A stretch of DNA of 20,939 nucleotides from an uncultured Eubacteriales bacterium. Its GTDB lineage: Bacteria; Bacillota; Clostridia; Oscillospirales; Oscillospiraceae. Below are positions 6,117-12,437 of the stretch, piece after piece. The notes below the pieces were generated by a model. The model was given only the letters and a program-made list of their open reading frames with translations, ran no database searches and was not told the origin of the DNA. The translations under genes and the position numbers were made by a program. Location of the stretch: assembly GCA_900320765.1 (NCBI GenBank), contig ONTN01000028.1:1-20939 (forward strand). The letters run 5' to 3'. Each line of letters starts with the position of its first letter. Position 1 is the stretch's first letter.

Positions 6117-6768
6117 AAAACCGATGACTTCCGATCACCACGATCACCGGCCTGGACCAGATCCACCTGCTCGTCGCCGTTGAGGGGTTAAAGTAGTAGA
6201 TCGCCCCGCCGGAGGGGTCCCAGCCGTTAAGCGCGTCGCGGGCGGCGCGGTAGGCCGAGTCGGAAACGGGCTTGTAAAACTGCCCGTCCTCAAGGCAGGA
6301 GAAGGCGCCCTTCTGATATATCACGCCGGAGAGCGTCGAGGGAAACGAGGGGTGCTTTATCCTGTTCAGCACAACGGCGCCCACGGCGACCTGGCCGGAG
6401 TACGGCTCGCCCCTCGCCTCTGCGGAGATGAGGCGGGCAAGGAGGGCGACGTCGTTTTCGCTTTTGCCCGTGCCTCCGCTGCTTATGCCAAGGGCGGAAA
6501 GGGTCGCGGGCCCTGCTATACCGTCCGCCGTCAGCCCGTTCTTCTGCTGAAACTTCTTGACCGCCGCCTCCGTTCCCGAGCCGTAAATACCGTCGACCGT
6601 GCCGCTGTAATAGCCCCAGTTTTTAAGGCGAGTCTGAATCTCGCGCACAGTGCTCCCCGTAGAGCCGCGGCGGCAGCTCGCCGCGCTTGCTGATGAAAAG
6701 AGAGAAATTATTATAATATTTATGATAAATACCGCGATTATCGCGGGAATAAGCCTTTTTTTGTTCAT
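6109..6768 (-). CDS. sleB: Spore cortex-lytic enzyme SleB
   Basis: The 219-aa protein is a lytic transglycosylase that degrades spore cortex peptidoglycan (muramic-lactam-containing) during germination. It has an N-terminal signal or anchor (about 1-30, AVFIINIIIISLF then SASAA). A peptidoglycan-binding domain follows (about 35-93; STVREIQTRLKNWGYYSGTVDGIYG is its first part). The Hydrolase_2 catalytic domain (about 107-219) has SAEARGEPYSGQVAVGAVVL with the catalytic Glu expected at 117, FPSTLSGVIYQ, DPSGGAIYYFNP and the family ending IWSRPVIVVIGSHRFCS. The length is a little under the B. subtilis enzyme. It lies 44 bases after gerAB with no terminator between, so it is probably the last gene of the germination operon. 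The usual partner ypeB is not adjacent. Ribosome binding site GAGGTGG. Confidence 0.95.
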   Translation of the reverse strand: MNKKRLIPAIIAVFIINIIIISLFSSASAASCRRGSTGSTVREIQTRLKNWGYYSGTVDGIYGSGTEAAVKKFQQKNGLTADGIAGPATLSALGISSGGTGKSENDVALLARLISAEARGEPYSGQVAVGAVVLNRIKHPSFPSTLSGVIYQKGAFSCLEDGQFYKPVSDSAYRAARDALNGWDPSGGAIYYFNPSTATSRWIWSRPVIVVIGSHRFCS

Positions 6769-6812
6769 ATTACCACCTCTTGCCTTTAGTTTACGGGGAA
6801 GGAGGCTTTTTA

Positions 6813-7892
6813 TTACCGGGAATTTTTTCTAATCAGGCCGATGATCAGAATAAGCGGCAGCAGGATCCCGCAGAGCGCGGAATTAACGAGAGGCGCGAGC
6901 TTCTCCGACCAGCGCGCAGCCCCCTCGGCCGTCGGGGATATGAGAAAGGCGACAGCCGCGACTGCGGCGCACTCCGCGGGGGGAACGAGGACTTTCGATT
7001 TTCCCGGCGCAAGGCCGCGGAGGAGGCGGGAGGCTATGCCGAGAAGCGAGGCGACGAGGGCAAAGTCTGTGATGACCCAAATCGCGACGATGACGGAGTC
7101 CACCCTCGCGTCCGTACCGAATACGCTGATATTCCGCACTACGGCGAGGGCTGGGCTCAAAAACCCGGCGCAGAGCTCGGGAGAGAGCGAGCCTATCGTG
7201 ATGAGCCCGAGGAGAAGGGCGCAGAGGGCTGCGAGAGCCAGCCACTTGACGCTCTCCCGCCCGAGTCTCTCCCCATCGGTAACAGCGGGGGAGAGCAGGA
7301 GATAGTACGACCAAAGCGCGAAAATCTCCATTACCGGAAGTGAGCCGAGAGCCGCCGCTCCCGCGTCCTCAAGTCCGACGGGGAGAAGGTATCTGAGCCT
7401 TATCTCCTTTACCGAGAATACGAGGACGAAAATAAGGCAGCCCATAATCAGGGGAAGGGCGAGCTCACCCGCCCGGTAGAGTGTCCTTACGCCCATCGTT
7501 AGCGGGGCGAGGAGGGCGACGGAGGTCGCAATTATGAATATCGCGGGCGAGGCCTCGGGATAGAGAACGCTGACAAGCCGCTCTGCGGAGACGCGCAGCA
7601 CTATCCCGGAGTAGAATACGAGCCAGAGAGCGAAGACGGCGGAAAAAGTTCCGCCCCAAAAGCGGCCTAAAGAGCACCTGAGAAGGTCGCCGCCCTGCGG
7701 CTTGAGCTTCCCCGCGAGCATGTTCGTCAGGAGTGCGAAAAGGCAGGCGGCTACCCCGGCGGGCAGGGGCGAGAGCCACGCCGCCCGCCCCGCAAGCGCG
7801 AGGGACGAGACGGGAAGTAAGCGGACTATCGGTGAGAGCAGGCTGAGGAAGACCATTATCCCGAGCTGACGCGAGCTTACTTTATCCCGCAT
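6813..7892 (-). CDS. gerAB: GerAB-family spore germination permease (receptor B subunit)
   Basis: The 359-aa protein is almost entirely hydrophobic, with about ten membrane segments, and belongs to the GerAB/APC-type transporter family. It starts DKVSSRQLGIMVFLSLLSPIVRLLP, which fits the first helix of the family. Later segments include TMGVRTLYRAGELALPLIMG and EIRLRYLLPVG, the latter fitting the conserved loop before the central helices. In B. subtilis this subunit binds the germinant within the inner spore membrane. ATG 7892 overlaps the end of gerAC by 11 bases, with AAAGGGGG as ribosome binding site, so translation is coupled. The germinant cannot be predicted. Confidence 0.9.
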   Translation of the reverse strand: MRDKVSSRQLGIMVFLSLLSPIVRLLPVSSLALAGRAAWLSPLPAGVAACLFALLTNMLAGKLKPQGGDLLRCSLGRFWGGTFSAVFALWLVFYSGIVLRVSAERLVSVLYPEASPAIFIIATSVALLAPLTMGVRTLYRAGELALPLIMGCLIFVLVFSVKEIRLRYLLPVGLEDAGAAALGSLPVMEIFALWSYYLLLSPAVTDGERLGRESVKWLALAALCALLLGLITIGSLSPELCAGFLSPALAVVRNISVFGTDARVDSVIVAIWVITDFALVASLLGIASRLLRGLAPGKSKVLVPPAECAAVAAVAFLISPTAEGAARWSEKLAPLVNSALCGILLPLILIIGLIRKNSR

Positions 7893-8943
7893 TGCTTTCA
7901 GCCCCCTTTCTTAAATCGAACGAGCCCGTTATTATCGCGGAGACCGACCACTCTATCTCCGCAGAGGGCATAAAAAAGCCGGTGAAAGCCCCTGCGGAGA
8001 GGGGCTTTGCCTCCATCAGCGAGCCGCGGATATCGTAGAGGTCGGCGCCGACCTCGCGTGCGGCCTCGAGGGCAAGGCGGATATTTTCCCACGCGTAAAG
8101 GGCGAGCTCCTCATCCGCGTTACCCTGTTTTGCCCTTCCGTCCGTGCCGGCGAGCCTCGCCGTCAGGCTTACGAGAAGCTTTGCTCCAACCTTCCCGTCC
8201 GAGCCGCAAACCGGGATAAAGCGGGTCTGCGCCCCGTTCAGCATAAGGGTCTGGCCCGAAAGGCTCACTTCGACGCTCTGCAGCCTGTTCATTATTATCG
8301 CCGCCCCCTCGGAGGCGCGCCCATCGAGGAAGAGGGCTGGCTCTCCGCCCCTTATCGCGGCAAAGCCGCAGGGGGCGACGCTCTCGTCAAATTCGACGCA
8401 TTCTATAAGGCAGGCGCCGTTTCTTTTGAGAGCGGCGGAGCACTCCCCCGCCGTGAAGGCATATACCCCGAGAAAGGGCGAGTTTTCGCCCAAAAGCGAG
8501 AGAAGGTCGCCGAGCTCCCCGCCGCATTCGTCAATCAGCCCCGCCGCGGTGTCGCCCCTGACGATGAAGAGCCTTGTCCCGAGGCGAAGCTCATTTGACC
8601 GGGAGATGAAGTCCAGCGTCTCGGGTATGACCCGCTCCGCCGCCTCTTCGCCTATCAGCACGCTCTCGGCGTGGGAGAATACGGCGTTTTTTCCCGCAGG
8701 CAGGCGGGAGAGAAGCCCCACCGCCTCAGCGAGCGTCGCACCCGAGCCGGAGAAGGCGGCGCTCTCGCTCTCCGCGCCCCCCGCCGTGAGACCCGTTATC
8801 TTGATATTCCCGTCCTCAAGGTCTATACCGAGGACGCGGACGAGGCTCATATCCTCAATTTCGCGCGAGGGCGGGAAAAAGGCGCCGTTTCCGCAGGAGA
8901 CGAGCAGGAAAAGCGCGGGCAGCAGCAGAAATAACCTTTTCAT
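7882..8943 (-). CDS. gerAC: GerAC-family germination lipoprotein (receptor C subunit)
   Basis: The 353-aa protein starts with a lipoprotein signal (MKRLFLLLPALFLLVSCGNG, lipid-modified Cys17). REIEDMSLVRVLGIDLEDG follows, the conserved beginning of the Ger(x)C domain. The rest (SHAESVLIGEEAAERVIPETL, FISRSNELRLGTRLFIVRGD) fits the first of the family's domains, and the C-terminal third is the less conserved domain. It is slightly short for the family. The protein is expected on the outer face of the spore inner membrane with GerAA and GerAB. Its ATG overlaps the gerAA stop as ATGA (8940-8943). Gene order is A-C-B, unlike A-B-C in the B. subtilis gerA operon. Confidence 0.93.
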   Translation of the reverse strand: MKRLFLLLPALFLLVSCGNGAFFPPSREIEDMSLVRVLGIDLEDGNIKITGLTAGGAESESAAFSGSGATLAEAVGLLSRLPAGKNAVFSHAESVLIGEEAAERVIPETLDFISRSNELRLGTRLFIVRGDTAAGLIDECGGELGDLLSLLGENSPFLGVYAFTAGECSAALKRNGACLIECVEFDESVAPCGFAAIRGGEPALFLDGRASEGAAIIMNRLQSVEVSLSGQTLMLNGAQTRFIPVCGSDGKVGAKLLVSLTARLAGTDGRAKQGNADEELALYAWENIRLALEAAREVGADLYDIRGSLMEAKPLSAGAFTGFFMPSAEIEWSVSAIITGSFDLRKGAESNAG

Positions 8944-10400
8944 CGCTTATAGGCCTCCCAAAGCTCGGGCTCCCGTTCCCGCTTCTTTTTCATCGGATAG
9001 CGCAGAAGCGCGCGGAGTATATGCCTTCCACCGTTTCCCGCGAAGGGCGACATATAGGGGAAGCCGACCGAGTCGAGGTGCGCAAGATGAACTATCCATA
9101 GGGATACGCCGAGGGCGATGCCGTAAACGCCCATCAGGGCGGCCGCCGCCGTCAGAGTAAAGCGGACGATGCGTGTCGCCGAGTACATATCCTGATCGGG
9201 CATAGTGTAGCCCGCGATGCCGGAAAAGGCGATGACGACGACTACGACGGGGCTCACGACCTTAGCTTCTACCGCGCTCTGACCCACAATGAGGCCGCCT
9301 ATTATGCTGACCGTCTGCCCGATGGGCGTGGGCAGGCGTATCCCCGCCTCGTGCAAAAGGTCGAAGGCCGCGAGCATACCGATGACCTCGAGAGCCGTCG
9401 GAAAGGGAACGAAGGCCTTTGCGTCCACCATCGACTGCATGAGGCGGACGGGTATGATCTCCCTGTGGTACATAGCCACGGCGACGTACAGAGCCGGGGC
9501 GAGGGAGGAAATCACAAAAGCGAAGTACCGAAGCAGGGTCAGAAACGAGGAGAAGATCCAATGGCCAGAGTCGTCCTCCGGCGTCTTCATAAACTGCGAA
9601 AAGGGCGCGGGCGTGAGAAAGCCCATCGGCAGCCCGTCGGCAAGTATCCCGACCCGGCCCTCAGCGAGATTCAGGGCGAATTTATCCGGCCTTTCGGTCA
9701 CGAGCACGCGCGGAAACGGGGAGGCCGGAGCTTCGAGCAAATTCTCCGTTATCGCGGCGGCGGAGAGGACGCAGTCGCCCTTTATCGCGGAGAGCCGGCG
9801 CGCCACCTCGTCCGCAAGAGCCTTCGGCGCCCTTCCCTCGATATAAACGAGGTACAGCCCGGTGCCCGATATGCCGCCGGCTTTCAGCTCCGTGAAACGG
9901 AGAGCCGGGGTCTTGAGCTTTCGCCTTACGAGGGCGGAGTTTACGGAAAGGGTCTCGACGAAGCCGTCCTTCGGCCCCTTGATGACCTTTTCCTCCTTCG
10001 GCAGGTCGACCGCCCGCTTCTCCTGAGCGGGAACGGGAAAAGTGAGAGCCGCGCCCTCGGTCCCGAAAATTACCGCGCACGAGCCGGAGAGCAGGGCCTC
10101 CGTCACGTCCCCCGTTTTCTCCCTCTTTTCCGGCGCTATGCCATAGACGAGGCCGCGAAGCGCAAGCTCGAGGGCGGCGGCGGGCATAAGCTCCTTCGGA
10201 AATCGGGCGGGGTCTGTCATCGGCTTTGCGACTGTCTCGGATATCGCCTGAGGGTCGGTCAGCCCGTCCAAATAGAAAAGGGTCACGCCCTTTCCGGCAA
10301 AGCCGCCCAAAAGAAGCTCCTCGCTTTTCAGATCTGCCGAGCCACCGAAGGTCTCAATGAGCTCAGCTGCGCTCACCGAGCCCCTGTGAGTTTTGAACAC
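8940..10400 (-). CDS. gerAA: GerAA-family spore germination protein (receptor A subunit)
   Basis: The 486-aa protein has the GerA-family layout: a soluble N-terminal region (about 1-270) with VVSG-type strands such as GKGVTLFYLDGLTD, the conserved RVGILADGLPMGFLTPAPFSQFMKTPEDD segment, then the membrane domain (SSFLTLLRYFAFVISSLAPALYVAVAMYH, TPIGQTVSIIGGLIVGQSAVEAKVVSP, GVSLWIVHLAHLDSVGFPYMSPFA). It forms part of the germinant-gated channel complex in the spore inner membrane. I chose GTG 10400 because AGGAGG lies seven bases upstream and the protein then begins FKTHRGSVS. The longer in-frame extension to 10526 is encoded by the MITE-like element and should not be counted. First gene of the operon gerAA-gerAC-gerAB-sleB. 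Confidence 0.93.
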   Translation of the reverse strand: MFKTHRGSVSAAELIETFGGSADLKSEELLLGGFAGKGVTLFYLDGLTDPQAISETVAKPMTDPARFPKELMPAAALELALRGLVYGIAPEKREKTGDVTEALLSGSCAVIFGTEGAALTFPVPAQEKRAVDLPKEEKVIKGPKDGFVETLSVNSALVRRKLKTPALRFTELKAGGISGTGLYLVYIEGRAPKALADEVARRLSAIKGDCVLSAAAITENLLEAPASPFPRVLVTERPDKFALNLAEGRVGILADGLPMGFLTPAPFSQFMKTPEDDSGHWIFSSFLTLLRYFAFVISSLAPALYVAVAMYHREIIPVRLMQSMVDAKAFVPFPTALEVIGMLAAFDLLHEAGIRLPTPIGQTVSIIGGLIVGQSAVEAKVVSPVVVVVIAFSGIAGYTMPDQDMYSATRIVRFTLTAAAALMGVYGIALGVSLWIVHLAHLDSVGFPYMSPFAGNGGRHILRALLRYPMKKKREREPELWEAYKR

Positions 10401-10421
10401 AGATAAGCCTCCTTTTTTCGC

Positions 10422-10641
10422 TAAGCAGACGGCAGCTATAAGAACACGCCTCACAGCGGTCCTTTCCGGCGCTTTTTGCCCCTTGTCGCTTGATGGGCGA
10501 TAGCCCATCTGCGCTTCGCGGAACAAAAATCCCGCGAAAATTACTCGCTGTGAGGTGCCTTGCAGTTTTGACGGAGCAGTTTTTCGTCAAGGCAAGGAAG
10601 ATGCCCGTCAAAACCGTGTTCTTATAGCTGCCGTCTGCTTA
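10422..10641. mobile_element. MITE-like element with perfect 26-bp terminal inverted repeats
   Basis: A 220-bp non-coding element. Its ends, 10422-10447 and 10616-10641, are perfect inverted copies (TAAGCAGACGGCAGCTATAA then GAACAC, and the complement). Each end carries an outermost TA that may be a TA target duplication, as left by IS630/Tc1-mariner-type transposases (inference). Internal palindromes include CCTCACAGCG/CGCTGTGAGG, GATGGGC/GCCCATC (10492-10509), TTCGCGG/CCGCGAA and GTTTTGACGG/CCGTCAAAAC. There is no transposase, so it would be mobilised in trans. It lies 21 bases from the gerAA start and separates gerAA from everything upstream. Confidence 0.85.
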
Positions 10642-10682
10642 TCTTGCCCGCAAAGCGGCGGCTTTATCTTAGAAAAAAGAGG

Positions 10683-10719
10683 AAAAAAACTCACCCTCCG
10701 GTTTTTTCCGAAGGGTGAG
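10683..10719 (-). terminator. Terminator after the DUF937 gene
   Basis: A 12-bp stem with one G-U pair (10690-10701 with 10708-10719), a 6-base loop, and seven T on the minus strand. T-runs flank both sides, so it may act in both directions. It stops read-through from the DUF937 gene into the gerA operon. Confidence 0.9.
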
Positions 10720-10737
10720 ATTTTTTAGAGCGTAAAA

Positions 10738-11367
10738 TTATTTCTTCCCGCCGAAGAGACTTCCGAGAATGCCGCCGAGGAAGCCGCCTGACTGCTGCTG
10801 CGGCTTTTCGTCGAGAGTCTGCACGTTGGGCGCGGACTGCTGAGCTGCCGCCTGATTGCCGCCGCCGAGAAGGCCTAAAAGCAGGCTCGACGTGTCCACG
10901 TTTCCGAGGAGGGAGCCGATTATTCCGGTCACGTTAAGGCCGGAGTTCTGGCTCTGCTGAGCCTGAGTCTCCTGACCGAGAAGGCTCATAAGGAGCGGAG
11001 CGGCGGCGGAGAGGACACCCCTCGTGCCGGCCTCGCTTACGCCGGAGGCGGCGCTCGCCGCGGCAACGGTGTCGGCCTCCTTCCCGCCGAGCAGGTGTCC
11101 GACTATCTTTGCCCCGTCCTTGAGGTCGACTCCGGAGAGGAAGCCCTTGAGGTCGGAGGTGTCGTCAGCCGAGTGCTGGGTGAGAGCTCCGGCAAAGCCG
11201 GAAACGGTGTCCGCGCCCTCAGACTGGGCGAGAGCCCCGTTTAGAAGGCCGGGAAGAGCCGAGGTAAGAACGCTTTTAGCCTCCCCCTCGGAGACTCCTG
11301 CGGCGGAGCTTATGCCGGAAATGCTGTCGGAAGATACGAGAGAACCGAGAATTGAAGATATATCCAT
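10738..11367 (-). CDS. DUF937 domain-containing protein
   Basis: The 209-aa protein begins MDISSILGSLVSSDSISGIS and continues with ASGVSEGEAKSVLTSALPGLLNGAL-type helical segments. A second similar segment follows (AAASGVSEAGTRGVLSAAAPLLMSLL), so the domain is an internal duplication typical of DUF937 (PF06078). The rest is low-complexity Gln/Ala/Gly, ending GGFLGGILGSLFGGKK. No signal peptide, no transmembrane helix, no catalytic motif. The function of the family is unknown to me. It has its own promoter and terminator and is a single-gene unit, with AAGGAGG before ATG 11367. Confidence 0.88.
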   Translation of the reverse strand: MDISSILGSLVSSDSISGISSAAGVSEGEAKSVLTSALPGLLNGALAQSEGADTVSGFAGALTQHSADDTSDLKGFLSGVDLKDGAKIVGHLLGGKEADTVAAASAASGVSEAGTRGVLSAAAPLLMSLLGQETQAQQSQNSGLNVTGIIGSLLGNVDTSSLLLGLLGGGNQAAAQQSAPNVQTLDEKPQQQSGGFLGGILGSLFGGKK

Positions 11368-11390
11368 AGTGATCGCCTCCTTTTTTCCTT

Positions 11391-11420
11391 ATTATACAAC
11401 CCATTTTGCCCCCCGGTCAA
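11391..11420 (-). promoter_or_regulatory. Sigma-A promoter for the DUF937 gene
   Basis: On the minus strand TTGACC (11415-11420), an 18-base spacer containing six G, and TATAAT (11391-11396). It lies 23 bases upstream of the start codon and back-to-back with the promoter at 11439-11467. Confidence 0.85.
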
Positions 11421-11438
11421 TAAAATAAGAAAAAAAGG

Positions 11439-11467
11439 TTGTTAATTGCCGAAAGCCGTGGTATTAT
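11439..11467 (+). promoter_or_regulatory. Sigma-A promoter for the zinc-motif membrane protein
   Basis: TTGTTA (11439-11444), a 17-base spacer and TATTAT (11462-11467). The start codon follows 36 bases later, with GGAGG at 11491-11495. Divergent from the DUF937 promoter. Confidence 0.78.
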
Positions 11468-11503
11468 GGGTCTACCATCCTAAATATTGTGGAGGAATAA
11501 AAA

Positions 11504-12286
11504 ATGGCAGAGAAAAAAACGCATAATATAGTACAGACCGAAAGTACGGGCGCAAAGCCCCAGGTCGTCCAGTCCAAGCCCGCAGGAAACGCTACCGGAT
11601 ACCGCGTCGGCGCCATCGTCCTCTGGCTCCTCGCCATCGTGTGCGAGGTGCTCGCTATCCTCTATCTTTTCGGCAAGCTCGAGATAACCTTCCTTCCCAC
11701 CCTTTGGGTCCTCATCATCCTTATTGTTCTGGACCTTGCATTCGTTATCATCGGCTCCCAGCTCTGGAAGAAAGCGAATCACATAAAGCCGGCGTCAAAG
11801 AAAAACCCCACCCTCTTCTGGCTCTGGAACAATCTCGGCGTTATCGTCGCCTGCTTCGCCTTCATCCCCATCATCATCATTATGCTCACGAATAAGGACC
11901 TCGATAAGAAGACGAAGACGATCGCCGTTATCGCAGCCATCGTCGCCCTCCTCATCGGCGGAGCCGCCAGCGTCGATTATAACCCGATAAGCCAGGAGGA
12001 GCAGGCCGCCGCCGTCGAAACCATCGAGGGCAACGTCTACTGGACCCAGTTCGGCAAGGTGTACCACACCCACGAGGACTGCTCGCATCTTAACAATACC
12101 GACACCCTCTATACCAACACCGTGGCCGAGGCCATAGCCGCCGGCCGCACCAGGCTCTGCAAGACCTGTGCCGCGAGAGACAGCGTCGAGGTCGACGAGA
12201 ACGGCTTTGTCGTCGCCAAGGACGACGCCGCCGAGCTCACCGATACCACGGAAACCACCGACGACGGAGTAAAGACCCTCGACTGA
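11504..12286 (+). CDS. Membrane protein with a C-terminal Cys/His motif
   Basis: The 260-aa protein has a polar N-terminus (1-30) and four predicted membrane segments at about 33-54, 63-85, 107-127 and 139-156. A soluble tail follows. Residues 178-225 read VYWTQFGKVYHTHEDCSHL and, after a spacer, AEAIAAGRTRLCKTCA. This resembles the small Cys/His module found in many clostridial proteins (tG.kYH...C..l, then EA...G..pC..C), so His188, Cys193, Cys219 and Cys222 could bind zinc. The end is acidic and Thr-rich. I do not recognise a named family; no enzyme motif is visible. Own promoter and terminator, so it acts as a single gene. Which side of the membrane the motif faces is unknown; four helices would place both ends on the same side. 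Confidence 0.8.
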   Translation: MAEKKTHNIVQTESTGAKPQVVQSKPAGNATGYRVGAIVLWLLAIVCEVLAILYLFGKLEITFLPTLWVLIILIVLDLAFVIIGSQLWKKANHIKPASKKNPTLFWLWNNLGVIVACFAFIPIIIIMLTNKDLDKKTKTIAVIAAIVALLIGGAASVDYNPISQEEQAAAVETIEGNVYWTQFGKVYHTHEDCSHLNNTDTLYTNTVAEAIAAGRTRLCKTCAARDSVEVDENGFVVAKDDAAELTDTTETTDDGVKTLD

Positions 12287-12304
12287 AAATACTAAGACAA
12301 CCGC

Positions 12305-12338
12305 AAAAATCCGGACGGCAGATGCTGTCCGGATTTTT
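12305..12338 (+). terminator. Terminator after the zinc-motif membrane protein
   Basis: A perfect 12-bp stem (12305-12316 with 12327-12338) with a 10-base loop, ending in five T. The A-run on the opposite side makes it potentially bidirectional. Confidence 0.92.
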
Positions 12339-12437
12339 CTTGCAAAAAAATGAATAATTTTTGAACTTTTATGGAACAAATCGGAAAAGGAGGAAGTCAA
12401 AAACATGTAAGAAAAAATATGACAGGAGAGGGACACT

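Noticed and set aside
8144..9160. 338-codon plus-strand ORF over gerAC and the end of gerAA
   Set aside because: Ser/Pro/Arg-rich, no family features, spans two clear genes on the other strand.
10401..10526. N-terminal extension of gerAA to 10526
   Set aside because: These codons belong to the MITE-like element; AGGAGG and GTG 10400 give a family-like length.
10401..10690. Sigma-G or sigma-F promoter for gerAA
   Set aside because: I looked for -35/-10 pairs of the GNATR / CATNNTA type on the minus strand and found no convincing one; absence by eye is not proof.
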